Below are positions 24,050 to 33,470 of a stretch of 64,000 nt of DNA, in pieces; positions within the stretch are counted from its first letter, which is position 1; each line of letters begins with the position of its first letter. The notes below the pieces were generated by a model. The model was not told the DNA's origin. It searched no databases and saw only the letters and a list, made by a program, of their open reading frames with translations. Origin of the DNA: Arthrobacter rhizophilus (GTDB lineage: Bacteria; Actinomycetota; Actinomycetes; Actinomycetales; Micrococcaceae); NCBI RefSeq assembly GCF_026241105.1, contig NZ_JAPFFT010000002.1:62001-126000 (forward strand). The letters are read 5' to 3'. The translations under genes and the position numbers were made by a program.

Positions 24050-26947
24050 TCAGGAGACGTTGGAGTAGGCCACTACACCGCGGCGGACCAGATCGATCGC
24101 TTCTCGGCATATCTTCGCCTGGCGTCGTTCGAGCCCGGGAATCTTTGCCATCTGGTCCAGCAGATCGATCACTTGCTTCGCCCAGCGCACGAAGTCCCCT
24201 GCGGCAAGGTCGGTGCCGCTTAGCACTTCCTGAAGGTGACGGCCTTTGGCCCACTTGAAAATGGGCCAGACGAGTCCAAGTTCCGGCTCGGCCGTCAACG
24301 GGAGCCTGTTCTTGTCCTCGACATCCTCCAGCGCAGACCATTCATGCACCACGATGTCCACGGAGGTTTCGAGGGAGATGGACGGCATCTTGGGCCGGAG
24401 ACCCCGATCATCGCGCTTGGCTTGGTAAACCATGGTGCTGGCCAGCGCAGCCAGTTCGGCGGCGTCGAGATCCTTGATGGCCCCTTGCCGGATCGATTGG
24501 GAGATCAGCAGGTCTTTTTCGCCGTAGATGCGGCGCAGTCGCTGGCCGTCCGCGCTGATAGTGACATGACCGGCGTCGGACGTCTGAAGGTAACCGTATG
24601 TGGCGAGGACATCGCATACACGATCAAAAGTCTTCGCGATCGTGTTGGTACGGCCTTGGATCTGCCGGACGAGCCCATCGGTTTCATGGCGCAGTTTCCA
24701 CCACCGCTCGGCCCAGCGGGCATGGTCTTCACGTTCGCTGCAGCCATGGCAAGGATGGGCGCGGAGTGCCCGGCGCAGGTCCAAGATTTTCTTTTCCTGG
24801 TCCGGCAAGTAGCGGGCGCGGCCAAAGTCCTCGCTCCGGTTCGTCCCCCGGGCCGGTGGACGTCCCTCGCGCACAGCGTTCCGCATTGCCGATGCCAGGT
24901 CACGGCGGGATTTGGGCAGTTTCGCGTTGAACGACTTCGGGATGCGGATCCAGGACACGGGCATCACTGGATCTTCGACTTCGTGGGCGCCGATCCTGTG
25001 CAACTGGTTGTCTTCCGTCAGGACTGCGGGCCGCGGTTCACGCGCATTGGGATCGGCATCGAGCACGACGGCGTAACCGGGCGAGCGTCCGCCGGGAACC
25101 TTGACGATGTCCCCAGGCAGGAGGCGAGTGAGGGATTCCACCGTCAGGGATTTGCGGGCCCTCGAGGTACTCCGGGATGCGTACTCCTCGGCATCGCTGA
25201 GATCCCGCCGGAGCTTCGCGTACTCGGTAAAGTCGCCAAGGTGACACTTCATCGATTCGGCATAGCCGGCGAGCGACTCTTCACGGCTCCGAACCTGCCG
25301 CGCCAGCCCCACGACGGAACGATCGGCCTGGAACTGGGCGAACGATGACTCGAGGATCTGCCGCGCCCGGGGACGTCCAAACTGGGCGATCAGGTTGATG
25401 CTCATGTTGTAGGTGGGCCTGAAACTGGAATTAAGAGGATAGGTGCGCCGCGAAGCAAGGCCGGCGACAGCCGCGGGATCCGTTCCCGGCTGCCAAAGGA
25501 CCACGGCGTGACCTTCGATGTCGATTCCACGCCTCCCCGCACGGCCGGTCAGCTGGGTGTACTCTCCCGCGGTGATGTTGACGTGGGCTTCGCCGTTGAA
25601 CTTGTCGAGCTTCTCCAGGACCACGCAGCGGGCCGGCATGTTCACACCCAGCGCCAAGGTCTCCGTGGCGAACACGGCCTTCACCAGGCCGTCGGCGAAC
25701 AGGGTTTCGACGACTTCCTTGAAAGTCGGCAGCATACCGGCATGGTGCGCAGCGAGCCCTCTGAGCAGGCCATCACGCCAGCTCCAAAACCCCAGCACAT
25801 CGAGGTCGTCCGCGGGAATTTCGCGGCTCGCCTCATCCACCCGGGCCGCGATGATCTGCTGTTCCCGCTCCGTAGTCAGCCACAACCCCGCGGCGGCACA
25901 CTGCGCCACGGCTCCGTCGCAGCCAGCACGGGAGAAAATGAAGGTGATGGCCGGGAGGAGCCCCTGGCGGTCCAGGCTCGCAATGATCTGCGGCCGGCTG
26001 GCTTTGCGCACCGGGCTCCGCTGCTCCGCTGCGCTGTTGTCACGTTGGTGGTCCTGCCTGCGGCGGCTGCGTCCTCCGTGACCGAATCGGCCACGGAAGT
26101 TCATCTGGCTTTCTGCCCTGGCCATGGACAACAGCTCTGGATTGACCTCGAATTCCTTCTGCCTGGGATTCCGGTCCAACTCATGGACTGCCACCGGCAA
26201 GGGTGCTTCGCCGTCGCCCGCCCCTGGAGCGATCTGATCAAAGCTCGTGTCCCCAGCGAAGAGATCGACGATCTCACGGCCCACCATGACGTGCTGCCAC
26301 AAGGGGACAGGACGGTGCTCGGAGACAATCACATCGGTGTGTCCGCGCACGGTATCCAGCCACGCACCGAACTCTTCAGCGTTGGACACCGTGGCGCTCA
26401 GGGAAACCACCTGTACCTCGCTGGGCAGGTGGATGATGACTTCTTCCCAAACAGCTCCACGGAAGCGGTCGGCAAGGTAGTGCACCTCATCCATTACCAC
26501 GTAGCCAAGGTCGCCGAGGGTGTCGGAGTCCGCGTACAACATGTTCCGCAGGACTTCGGTGGTCATCACGACGATGGGAGCCTCGCCATTGATGGTGGTG
26601 TCACCGGTCAACAGGCCCACGTTTGAGGCGCCATATTTCGCCGAAAGCTCTGAGAATTTCTGGTTGCTTAGCGCCTTGATGGGCGTCGTGTAAAAGGCTT
26701 TGAGTCCGCGTTCAAGGGCGAGGTAGATCGCGAATTCTCCGACGATTGTCTTTCCGGCCCCCGTGGGCGCCGCAACCAGCACTCCCTTGCCTTCCTGCAG
26801 CGAACGGCAGGCTTCACGCTGGAAATCGTCAAGTTCGAATTCCAGCGACTGGGCAAAAGTGCCGAGATAGGTTTTCGACTCAGCACTCCTTTGCGCTGCC
26901 GCTTGAAAAGCTTCTGAGGGCGAAAGGGCCCCTGAATTGGAGGACAT
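24050..26947 (-). CDS. helY: HelY-like Ski2-type DEAD/DEAH-box helicase
   Basis: 965 aa. Walker A APTGAGKT (60-67), DEVH box (153-156), motif III SLSATVSN and the RecA2 motifs FATETLALGVNMPARCVVLE and QLTGRAGRRGID are all intact. After these come a winged-helix/ratchet region and a long C-terminal half with KCHLGDFTEYAKLRRDLSDAEEYASRS and a KVPGGRSPGYAVVLD beta domain, as in Ski2/Mtr4 and mycobacterial HelY. A Cys-containing segment AHPCHGCSEREDHARW lies at about 740. The role is probably RNA unwinding for turnover or ribosome work. A TAGGCT box 6 nt before ATG in the 24-bp gap after tatC gives it its own leaderless promoter. Confidence 0.92.
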   Translation of the reverse strand: MSSNSGALSPSEAFQAAAQRSAESKTYLGTFAQSLEFELDDFQREACRSLQEGKGVLVAAPTGAGKTIVGEFAIYLALERGLKAFYTTPIKALSNQKFSELSAKYGASNVGLLTGDTTINGEAPIVVMTTEVLRNMLYADSDTLGDLGYVVMDEVHYLADRFRGAVWEEVIIHLPSEVQVVSLSATVSNAEEFGAWLDTVRGHTDVIVSEHRPVPLWQHVMVGREIVDLFAGDTSFDQIAPGAGDGEAPLPVAVHELDRNPRQKEFEVNPELLSMARAESQMNFRGRFGHGGRSRRRQDHQRDNSAAEQRSPVRKASRPQIIASLDRQGLLPAITFIFSRAGCDGAVAQCAAAGLWLTTEREQQIIAARVDEASREIPADDLDVLGFWSWRDGLLRGLAAHHAGMLPTFKEVVETLFADGLVKAVFATETLALGVNMPARCVVLEKLDKFNGEAHVNITAGEYTQLTGRAGRRGIDIEGHAVVLWQPGTDPAAVAGLASRRTYPLNSSFRPTYNMSINLIAQFGRPRARQILESSFAQFQADRSVVGLARQVRSREESLAGYAESMKCHLGDFTEYAKLRRDLSDAEEYASRSTSRARKSLTVESLTRLLPGDIVKVPGGRSPGYAVVLDADPNAREPRPAVLTEDNQLHRIGAHEVEDPVMPVSWIRIPKSFNAKLPKSRRDLASAMRNAVREGRPPARGTNRSEDFGRARYLPDQEKKILDLRRALRAHPCHGCSEREDHARWAERWWKLRHETDGLVRQIQGRTNTIAKTFDRVCDVLATYGYLQTSDAGHVTISADGQRLRRIYGEKDLLISQSIRQGAIKDLDAAELAALASTMVYQAKRDDRGLRPKMPSISLETSVDIVVHEWSALEDVEDKNRLPLTAEPELGLVWPIFKWAKGRHLQEVLSGTDLAAGDFVRWAKQVIDLLDQMAKIPGLERRQAKICREAIDLVRRGVVAYSNVS

Positions 26948-26953
26948 GCTTCA

Positions 26954-26959
26954 AGCCTA
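26954..26959 (-). promoter_or_regulatory. Leaderless -10 box for helY
   Basis: TAGGCT on the minus strand ends 6 nt before ATG 26947, inside the gap after tatC. Confidence 0.55.
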
Positions 26960-26971
26960 GTGGCCGGAGGA

Positions 26972-27808
26972 CTACAGATTCTCCAGATCAGAGGCAGGTG
27001 TGGCGACGTCGGCAGTGGCTTCCGTCTCAGCAGTGACCTTCGCCTGATGGCGCGCACGCCGTTTGTCGTTCAGGATGCATAGCCCGATTGCAGCGAAGAA
27101 CAGCGCCAGCAGGGGGCCAGCGAGCATGAACATCGACAGAGCGTCCGCACCGGGAGCTGCCACGGCGGCCAGGACGAACACAAGGAAGACGGTGATACGC
27201 CACGCCTTGAGGATGGTCCTGCCGGTCAAAACGCCCGCCATGTTGACGCCCACCAACACCACTGGGACCAGGAAGGCGATACCGAGGAACAGAAGCATGT
27301 GCGTGGCGAACGTCAGGTACTGCGACGCGTCGATATTGTTGGCCCCGTTTTGCGGCGTGAACTGCAACAAGGCGCGCACAACGTTCGGAATCACCAACCA
27401 TGCGACGTACACGCCCACCAGGAACAAAGGCACCGCCGCGGTCATGTACCCGAGGGTGTAGCGCCGCTCCTTCTTGGTCAGGCCGGGAGTGATGAAGGCC
27501 CAGACCTGGTAGATCCAGATCGGGCTGGAGATGACCAAGCCGATCTGGATGGCAATACGGAGCTTGAAGTCGAACGGATCCGCCACGCTCGCGAAATTGA
27601 GGACAGCTGTCCGCTTGGTCTCCTCGGCAATCTTAACCAAGGGATCCGACAAGCTGTTGACCACGGGTTCATAGAGGAACCATCCCGCCACGGCGCCCAG
27701 AAGCACACCGATGGCAGACTTGATCAGCCGATTTTTGAGTTCCTTCAGATGGTCTAGGAGCGCCATCCGCCCTTCGGGGTTGGCTTTGCGGCCCGTCTTC
27801 GTTGCCAC
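26972..27808 (-). CDS. tatC: Sec-independent translocase subunit TatC
   Basis: 278 aa. The signal-peptide receptor of the Tat system. The cytosolic N-terminus has MALLDHLKELKNRLIKSAIG, followed by six helices, including FDLRIAI-like FKLRIAIQIGLVISSPIWIYQVWAFITPGLTKKE in two parts, AVPLFLVGVYVAWLV and ILKAWRITVFLVFVLAAVAAP. The C-terminus is a charged tail. GTG start, 6 nt after the tatA stop, so the pair is coupled. The system exports folded proteins such as cofactor-containing enzymes. Its place beside helY and pafBC is the same as in mycobacteria. Confidence 0.95.
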   Translation of the reverse strand: MATKTGRKANPEGRMALLDHLKELKNRLIKSAIGVLLGAVAGWFLYEPVVNSLSDPLVKIAEETKRTAVLNFASVADPFDFKLRIAIQIGLVISSPIWIYQVWAFITPGLTKKERRYTLGYMTAAVPLFLVGVYVAWLVIPNVVRALLQFTPQNGANNIDASQYLTFATHMLLFLGIAFLVPVVLVGVNMAGVLTGRTILKAWRITVFLVFVLAAVAAPGADALSMFMLAGPLLALFFAAIGLCILNDKRRARHQAKVTAETEATADVATPASDLENL

Positions 27809-27814
27809 TTCTGC

Positions 27815-28084
27815 TTAGCTACGGGTTGCTGGCGGAACGTCAGTGTCGTTGCCGCTCTTGGTGGTGGCTTCGGGGTGGTTGACCACTTTGCCTTCAACGG
27901 GGTCCGTGTCGTCCTTGGCCGCCGGCTTCCCGTCGTTCTTCATTTCCTTGACTTCGGATTTGATGATGCGCATCGACTGGCCGAGGCTCCGGGCCATGGC
28001 CGGAAGCTTGGGTGCCGCAAACAGCAGCAGGGCCACGATGATAATAATGACAATTGGCCAAGGGCCATCAAATAGTCGTCCCAC
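27815..28084 (-). CDS. tatA: Sec-independent translocase subunit TatA
   Basis: 89 aa. One membrane helix ([18 protein letters not shown]) is followed by the conserved [21 protein letters not shown] amphipathic helix and an acidic, flexible tail. TatA oligomers form the translocation path after TatC binds the twin-arginine signal. GTG start with AAAGGAC 5 nt upstream. No tatB gene is present here, so the minimal TatAC arrangement or a tatB elsewhere applies. Confidence 0.95.
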   Translation of the reverse strand: MGRLFDGPWPIVIIIIVALLLFAAPKLPAMARSLGQSMRIIKSEVKEMKNDGKPAAKDDTDPVEGKVVNHPEATTKSGNDTDVPPATRS

Positions 28085-28116
28085 GGGAAGTCCTTTCGTT
28101 GGAATACATCCTACGT

Positions 28117-28467
28117 CTAACTGAATTCGATGTCGTGCAGGGACTGGGGTCGGCCCAGCTCTGCTTTGCGCTTAACGCGCTTTTGGCGACGCACTTCCTG
28201 GCGGGAGGCCTTGGCCGTCACGTAATCATGACGCATCTGTTCCGGTGAGGCAAAAACGGCCTCGCCGAACACTTTCTGCGAGGCACCGCCGTCGTCGTCA
28301 GGGTGTTCGGGAAGGTAAGTGCGACGCCCCAGCCGCTCCCCCGCCGCACTCAGCTCATGCACCGTAGACATGAAAGTCCGGAAAAGCCTGATGCCCAAAA
28401 GGACGTAGCAAAGCAAGGACACTGCAATCAGAGCGACCCACAGAAGGATCCAGGACCACCAAGGCAT
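28117..28467 (-). CDS. Small single-helix membrane protein between pafBC and tatA
   Basis: 116 aa. An N-terminal membrane helix ([26 protein letters not shown]) is followed by a basic coiled-coil-like stretch ([21 protein letters not shown]) and a charged C-terminus with [19 protein letters not shown] do not recognise a family. The gene lies 33 bp upstream of tatA and may be co-transcribed with the tat genes. A TAGACT box (28474-28479) overlaps the pafBC stop codon and ends 6 nt before ATG, so it seems to have its own leaderless promoter and to head the small gene-tatA-tatC unit. Confidence 0.7.
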   Translation of the reverse strand: MPWWSWILLWVALIAVSLLCYVLLGIRLFRTFMSTVHELSAAGERLGRRTYLPEHPDDDGGASQKVFGEAVFASPEQMRHDYVTAKASRQEVRRQKRVKRKAELGRPQSLHDIEFS

Positions 28468-28473
28468 TTGAGT

Positions 28474-28479
28474 AGTCTA
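28474..28479 (-). promoter_or_regulatory. Leaderless -10 box for the 116-aa protein gene
   Basis: TAGACT on the minus strand. Its first three bases are the pafBC stop codon, and the box ends 6 nt before ATG 28467. Confidence 0.5.
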
Positions 28480-30513
28480 TCCAGCCTTCACGTTTTGTAT
28501 TGGATCCGGTTGCTTGTACTGCCCGAGGGCCGCGGCAAGCCACTCTGCCGAGGCATCCGCCAGCCCGGCAGGCTGCAGGATCCGGGCCGCACCGCCATGC
28601 TGGGCAACGAACATCGGCAACCAGTCCGCGTTTCCGAATCGGATCTCGGCGAGCAGGCCACCGTCGGGAAGCACTGCCGTCCGATCCGCATAGTAGTCAT
28701 CCGCAAGCCCGGCACCTTGTCGAGTCAGCTGGAGGACAACCACGACGTCGTCGTCGTTGGGCGTGTAGAGCTTCACCGGAACGCCGTCCTCGGCGCTGCC
28801 AGCCCCGGAAACAACCCTGCCGTTCGGTGCGATCTCCTCGACGCGGTCCAAACGGAAATTCCGCAACCCGGCTTTGCTGTGACAGTACGCCTCGAAATAC
28901 CAGGTGTTGTCCAGCGAATAGAGCCGGAGGGGGTCGACGTCCCGTTCGGAGACTGAATCGCGTTGCGGTGACAGATAGCGGAGGCGCAATTGGCTGCCCG
29001 CCTGGATCGCCCGGGTGATGGTGCCGAAAGTTCCGGCATCGGCTGGGGTGACGGGTGGGCCAGCGACGGCCGCCGCCAAGCGGCCGGCCTCCCCCGCCGC
29101 GCCGGTGAGCTTCAGGGTCACGGACTCCAAGGCCCCGCTCTGTTCGTCTTCCGACATGCCTGCCTGGGCGGGGAGTCCGCCCAGGGTGGCGAGGCCGGTC
29201 AGCAGGGCGCAGGCTTCGTCGACGCTGAAGCGGACGGGTCGGTTGAGTTCAAGGTGCTCCCGGATGTAGACATGCTCGTTTTCCCAATCGATATCGAACA
29301 AGTCATCCGGGTAGCCTTCAGGACGGCCGGAGCAGATCAGTATCTTCAAGTCCTCGAGCAATTCCTTGCGGGTGATACCGAAGCGGTCCGCCACCTCCTG
29401 GATGGGCAAGCCCTGGTTGTGGACGAGGAACGGCACCAACTGCAGCATCCGGTTAAGTTGGTTCTCCGAGGTTCGCTTGCGCACCCGCCGCGCGGGACCT
29501 GCCTCGGGAAAGCGGATCTCGACGGCGGGGCGCGAGGCGAACCCGGCGGCGGCCTCAAGCCGCCGAATCACCCCGAGACGGAGCTCCGGTGGCCCGGCCA
29601 CGCTCACGTGCGGACCGTAGGAGGCCAATTCTTCGGCCAGTAGCTCGCTGTCCCGGAACGGCACGGACAGGCGGTCCGTGCCGTTGTGGGGGCCAGTGCT
29701 CCCGGCCGTGTCCGTGATGCTCACCGCCCGCTTGCGGAGTCCCAGCAAGCGGCCCTCCGCCACGTCGAGCTGGGCCTCCTGCGAGGGAAGTTCATTGAGG
29801 CTGTCCAGTTCGGCGCGGATATCAAAGCCCGTCGGAATCTCGCAGTGCTCCCGCGCCTCGGCCTGCACCTCGCTCGTCATCCGGGACAGGCGGAAGAAAC
29901 GTTTGGCCCCTCGACCCCGGTCGAAGCCCACCAGGTACCACTGGCCGAAGCGGCTCCCCAAGCCCCAGGGCTCCACCAGACGGCGCTCTTCCTTTCCGGT
30001 GCTGGCGGCACGGTAGTGGAAGACAACGGGGTGCTGGCCGTTCATGGCGGCGATGATGTCGTCAAAAGCCTGGCCCGCGGGCTTGATGCGGGGCTGGACG
30101 CCCGCCGGAAGTTCGACGTCGGCAAGATCGCCGGAAGCCTGCAGCTTCCGCAGCGCGCTGGCTGCTGCCGAGCCCAGCGCTGCGCGTTCCCACAACTGAG
30201 CCGCCAGAAGCAGTACTGTTCCCTCCGCAGGGGTCAGACGCACGTCCGGCAGGCGGTTGGATTCCTTGCCGATGCGGTAGCGCGTGGAAGCCGGATCGTC
30301 TGAGCCGAAGCCATGGTCAAGGAGCGTTTCGATCACGAAGCCGAACTGCTTCAGGTCCGCCTTGTCCCGTTCGAACATGCGGCCAAACGCGACGTCACTG
30401 TCGCCGGCGTCGTGGTAGACCTTGTCCCTGAGAACGGCCCGGGACAGCCCGTATTTCGTGTTCAAAAGGGCGATCAGCAGGTTCAGGAGTCGTTCGGTAC
30501 GTGATGCGGACAC
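28477..30513 (-). CDS. pafBC: Fused WYL-domain DNA-damage regulator PafBC
   Basis: 678 aa, two WYL regulators in one chain. The PafB half starts with a winged helix (SRTERLLNLLIALLNTKYGLS), then a WYL domain with VVFHYRAASTG and GQWYLVGFDRGRG. After about residue 330 the PafC half repeats this: VRKRTSENQLNRMLQLVPFLVHN, a helix-turn-helix (LPIQEVADRFGITRKELLED), then LRLRYLSPQRDS and NTWYFEAYCHSKAGLRNF. PafBC activates most of the LexA-independent DNA-damage response in mycobacteria, probably by sensing single-stranded DNA. The natural fusion is known from Arthrobacter aurescens, whose PafBC structure was solved. The start is a leaderless GTG at 30513 with TAACGT 7 nt upstream. Confidence 0.95.
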   Translation of the reverse strand: MSASRTERLLNLLIALLNTKYGLSRAVLRDKVYHDAGDSDVAFGRMFERDKADLKQFGFVIETLLDHGFGSDDPASTRYRIGKESNRLPDVRLTPAEGTVLLLAAQLWERAALGSAAASALRKLQASGDLADVELPAGVQPRIKPAGQAFDDIIAAMNGQHPVVFHYRAASTGKEERRLVEPWGLGSRFGQWYLVGFDRGRGAKRFFRLSRMTSEVQAEAREHCEIPTGFDIRAELDSLNELPSQEAQLDVAEGRLLGLRKRAVSITDTAGSTGPHNGTDRLSVPFRDSELLAEELASYGPHVSVAGPPELRLGVIRRLEAAAGFASRPAVEIRFPEAGPARRVRKRTSENQLNRMLQLVPFLVHNQGLPIQEVADRFGITRKELLEDLKILICSGRPEGYPDDLFDIDWENEHVYIREHLELNRPVRFSVDEACALLTGLATLGGLPAQAGMSEDEQSGALESVTLKLTGAAGEAGRLAAAVAGPPVTPADAGTFGTITRAIQAGSQLRLRYLSPQRDSVSERDVDPLRLYSLDNTWYFEAYCHSKAGLRNFRLDRVEEIAPNGRVVSGAGSAEDGVPVKLYTPNDDDVVVVLQLTRQGAGLADDYYADRTAVLPDGGLLAEIRFGNADWLPMFVAQHGGAARILQPAGLADASAEWLAAALGQYKQPDPIQNVKAG

Positions 30514-30520
30514 GATTGCA

Positions 30521-30526
30521 ACGTTA
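30521..30526 (-). promoter_or_regulatory. Leaderless -10 box for pafBC
   Basis: TAACGT on the minus strand ends 7 nt before GTG 30513. I see no PafBC-type -26 motif (TTGTCRGTG) upstream, so direct autoactivation is not evident. Confidence 0.55.
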
Positions 30527-30547
30527 CTAAATTCCCGCAGCAAAGTC

Positions 30548-30595
30548 GGAAGGCGCGTCTGCCGCCGGATTCCTCCGGCTGCAGACGCGCCTTCC
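30548..30595 (-). terminator. Terminator after the FKBP gene
   Basis: A perfect 15-bp inverted repeat (30548-30562 with 30581-30595, core AAGGCGCGTCTGC) begins 15 bp past the FKBP stop. It separates the upstream operon from pafBC. Confidence 0.75.
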
Positions 30596-30609
30596 TGAGC
30601 TGTGGAAAC

Positions 30610-31005
30610 CTAGCGAACTGCCACGAGGTCCACGACGAAGATGAGGGCTTCGTTGGGCTTGATGGCCCCGCCCGCGCCACGGGAGCCATAGGCGAGCTCT
30701 GAGGGGATTTCCAGACGACGACGGCCGCCGACCTTCATGCCGAGCAGACCCTGGTCCCAGCCCTGGATGACCTGGCCGACGCCGACCCGGAAGTCCAGCG
30801 GCGCCCCGCGGCCCCAAGATGCGTCGAATTCCTCGCCCGTGGACCAAGCCACGCCAACGTAATGAGTGGAGACGGTGTCGCCGGGCTGAGCCTCGGCGCC
30901 GTCACCGACGATGATGTCCTTGATGACGAGTTCCGTGGGGACGTCGCCCTCCGGGAAGTCGATTTCCGGCTTAATGCGGTCGAAATCACGCTGACCAAAT
31001 GACAT
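30610..31005 (-). CDS. Cytoplasmic FKBP-type peptidyl-prolyl isomerase
   Basis: 131 aa, one FKBP domain without a signal peptide: ELVIKDIIVGDGAEAQPGD, VSTHYVGVAWSTGEEFDASW, VGVGQVIQGWDQGLLGMKVGGRRRLEIPSELAYG and NEALIFVVDLVAVR. The Tyr, Phe, Ile-Trp and Tyr residues lining the FK506 pocket are present. It catalyses cis-trans isomerisation of Xaa-Pro bonds. GAGGAG precedes ATG. It lies between the lipoprotein FKBP gene and pafBC, inside the proteasome locus, and is closed by a terminator. Confidence 0.93.
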   Translation of the reverse strand: MSFGQRDFDRIKPEIDFPEGDVPTELVIKDIIVGDGAEAQPGDTVSTHYVGVAWSTGEEFDASWGRGAPLDFRVGVGQVIQGWDQGLLGMKVGGRRRLEIPSELAYGSRGAGGAIKPNEALIFVVDLVAVR

Positions 31006-31055
31006 GGGTACTCCTCAATTTGATAGGGGCAATGCGGTATGAATTTAGCTGAAGG

Positions 31056-31994
31056 CTAGTTGGCGCCGAGGATGTCCACGACGAAGACGAGGTCGCCCTT
31101 CGCGTCACCTTGACCGGCGTCGCCATAGGCGAGGTCCTTGGGGACAACCAGAAGAACCCGGGAGCCGACTGTCTTGCCGGCAAGGCCTTGCGTCCAGCCC
31201 TTGATGACGCCATTCAGAGCAAAACTTGCAGTCTGTCCGCGATCGTAGCTGGAGTCGAACTTCTTGCCGCCCACCAGGTTGACGCCGACATAGTTGACCG
31301 TCAGAGTGTCCGTTTCCTTGACGACGGCGCCCTTGCCCTTGATGAGGTCCTGGGCAACAAGGCTCTGTGGAGGCGTCGCGCCGTCGACGGAAATCTGCGG
31401 AATTCCCTTGTCATCGACCTTGACCGTGGGCAGGCCAGCGGGAGGCGTCACGGTATCCCCCTCGGGCTTGTCCAGGGCCTTGGTAGCGTCCTTGACGGAA
31501 GTGATCTTGAAGACCACCAGCTGCGACGAAGTTGCCGCTGTTGTTCCGCTGGCAGCGGTTCCGGGGACGGCGAAAGCGATGTCGGCGCCAACTTTCGCGC
31601 CGACCAGCGCGTTGTAGAGGACAGCGCTGCCAGTCTTGAGTTGGTCGTTCAGTTCTACCGGCATAGGTCCCGTGGTGAAGGTGTCTTCAAGGGTCTTGCC
31701 ATCTTTGCCGTCGACGGCGATGTAGGCGATCTCTGCGATCTGACCGGCCTTCACTCTGTCGCCGGTGCCGTCGGTGACTAGTTTGATGGTTGGTTGCGTC
31801 ACGTCAAGCGGCTTGGTGAATTCCAGGCCGGGGGCCTTCTTGTCTCCATTGTCGGAGACCTTGAGGGAATCCAGCTTGGCGACTTCGCCGGCGGACTGAC
31901 TGGTGGGCTCCGGGGTTGCTGTTGTTGCCGGACTTCCGCCGCAGGCGGTAATCAGCAAGAGGCCGGGGATAAGAATTGCTAGTAGACGTCGCAC
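31056..31994 (-). CDS. Lipoprotein FKBP-type peptidyl-prolyl isomerase with two FKBP-like domains
   Basis: 312 aa. GTG 31994 begins a signal peptide (VRRLLAILIPGLLLI) ending in the lipobox ITAC, so the protein is anchored to the outer face of the membrane. A Thr/Pro/Ser-rich linker is followed by a diverged FKBP-like domain (residues about 70-175: GQIAEIAYIAVDGKDGKTLEDTF in two parts, VLYNALVGAKVGADIAF). The C-terminal FKBP domain is canonical (LTVNYVGVNLVGGKKFDSSY, GVIKGWTQGLAGKTVGSRV, DLAYGDAGQGD). The longer frame from 32213 overlaps pafA and has no signal, so it was rejected. It is likely an extracytoplasmic folding factor. Confidence 0.88.
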   Translation of the reverse strand: MRRLLAILIPGLLLITACGGSPATTATPEPTSQSAGEVAKLDSLKVSDNGDKKAPGLEFTKPLDVTQPTIKLVTDGTGDRVKAGQIAEIAYIAVDGKDGKTLEDTFTTGPMPVELNDQLKTGSAVLYNALVGAKVGADIAFAVPGTAASGTTAATSSQLVVFKITSVKDATKALDKPEGDTVTPPAGLPTVKVDDKGIPQISVDGATPPQSLVAQDLIKGKGAVVKETDTLTVNYVGVNLVGGKKFDSSYDRGQTASFALNGVIKGWTQGLAGKTVGSRVLLVVPKDLAYGDAGQGDAKGDLVFVVDILGAN

Positions 31995-32104
31995 AAATTG
32001 AACTTTCGTCGGGGCAAAAGGAGGGCATGGACGGGCCAGGCTCGGCCATGCGCGTAGAGGCCCGTTAAAAGGCCAACCTCCAGAATAGCTGGTGAAGCTG
32101 GGAG

Positions 32105-33469
32105 TCAGCTCATTGAGTCCAGGAGGGCATCCACTCTTTCGTCGACGCTGCGGAACGGATCCTTGCACAAAATCGTCTGGTGCGCGCGGTCGTTCAATTT
32201 CAAATGGACCCAATCCACGGTGTAGTCACGGCCGAGTTCCTGCGCGCGCCGGACGAAGTCGCCGCGGAGTTTTGCCCGGGTGGTCTGCGGCGGCGCATCC
32301 ACGGCGTCCTTGATGTCTGTGTCCGCCACCAAGCGCCGGGCAGCACCACGGGCCTGGAGGAGGAAGAAGAGCCCGCGCCTACGCGAGATGTCGTGATAAG
32401 TGAGATCCAGTTGCGCGATCCGCGGGGAATCCAGGCCGATTCCATGGCGACGCATGTAGCCATCCATCAGCTTCTTCTTGATGGCCCAGTCCACTTCGGT
32501 GTCGATCCCACTGGTGTCGCCGCTTTCAATGGCGTTCAGCGTGCGCTCCCACAGGTCCAGGATGAGCGGTACGTGGGGATTGTGGGCTCCGTTCGATGAC
32601 ACGAAGGCGCTCACCTTCGCTAGGTATTCGCGCTGGATATCCAGGGCCGTCAGTTGCCGCCCGTTGGCCAGGCGAACCAAGGCCTTACCGCTGAGATCGT
32701 GGGAGATTTCGCGGATGCTGCGGATGGGGTTCTCCATGCGCATGTCCCGCATAATGACTCCGGCCTCAATCATGCGCAGGAGCAGGTCCACCGTTCCCAC
32801 CTTCAACAGGGCGGTGGTCTCGGACATGTTCGAGTCACCGACGATCACGTGCAGGCGACGGAAGAACTCGGCATCGGCGTGCGGCTCATCGCGGGTGTTG
32901 ATGATGGGGCGGGACCTTGTGGTTGCCGAAGATACGCCTTCCCAAATGTGGTCTGCCCGTTGCGAGAACGCGAAGGTGGCACCATGGGGCGTCTTCAGGA
33001 CCTTGCCCGCGCCAGCGATCAGCTGCCGTGTGACGAGGAAGGGAATGAGGATCTCGGCGAGCCGCGAGAACTCACCCCGCCGGGGAATCAAATAGTTCTC
33101 ATGGCTGCCGTAGGAGTTTCCGGCGGAATCTGTGTTGTTTTTGAACAGGTAGACCGTGCCGTTGAATCCCTCCGCCGCGAGGCGCGCCTGCGCTTCATCC
33201 ACGAGGTCATCGAGAATGAGTTCTCCCGCCCGGTCGTGGGCGATCAACTGCGCGAGGTCGTCACATTCGGCGGTGGCGTATTCCGGATGCGAGCCGACGT
33301 CAAGGTAAAGGCGCGAGCCGTTGGTCAGGAAGACGTTGGATGAGCGCCCCCAGCTCACCACCTTGCGAAAAAGGTACCTGGCGACTTCCTCGGGGGCCAA
33401 AGGCCTTGAGTCGGGGCTCGAATACGAAATACCGAACTCGGTTTCTATCCCGAATATTCTCTTGTCCAT
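32105..33469 (-). CDS. pafA: Pup-protein ligase PafA
   Basis: 454 aa. PafA phosphorylates the C-terminal Glu of Pup with ATP and joins it to lysines of target proteins. The glutamine-synthetase-like fold shows [11 protein letters not shown] at the N-terminus, the catalytic Asp in [47 protein letters not shown] and [11 protein letters not shown]. Length matches other PafA proteins. ATG 33469 lies 1 nt after the prcA stop, with GGAGG inside prcA, so prcB, prcA and pafA are translationally coupled. Longer upstream frames are read-back into prcA and were rejected. Confidence 0.97.
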   Translation of the reverse strand: MDKRIFGIETEFGISYSSPDSRPLAPEEVARYLFRKVVSWGRSSNVFLTNGSRLYLDVGSHPEYATAECDDLAQLIAHDRAGELILDDLVDEAQARLAAEGFNGTVYLFKNNTDSAGNSYGSHENYLIPRRGEFSRLAEILIPFLVTRQLIAGAGKVLKTPHGATFAFSQRADHIWEGVSSATTRSRPIINTRDEPHADAEFFRRLHVIVGDSNMSETTALLKVGTVDLLLRMIEAGVIMRDMRMENPIRSIREISHDLSGKALVRLANGRQLTALDIQREYLAKVSAFVSSNGAHNPHVPLILDLWERTLNAIESGDTSGIDTEVDWAIKKKLMDGYMRRHGIGLDSPRIAQLDLTYHDISRRRGLFFLLQARGAARRLVADTDIKDAVDAPPQTTRAKLRGDFVRRAQELGRDYTVDWVHLKLNDRAHQTILCKDPFRSVDERVDALLDSMS

Positions 33470-33470
33470 C

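Noticed and set aside
24236..26626. Long plus-strand frames opposite helY
   Set aside because: HelY motifs run unbroken on the minus strand. The plus frames have no ribosome site or recognisable domain.
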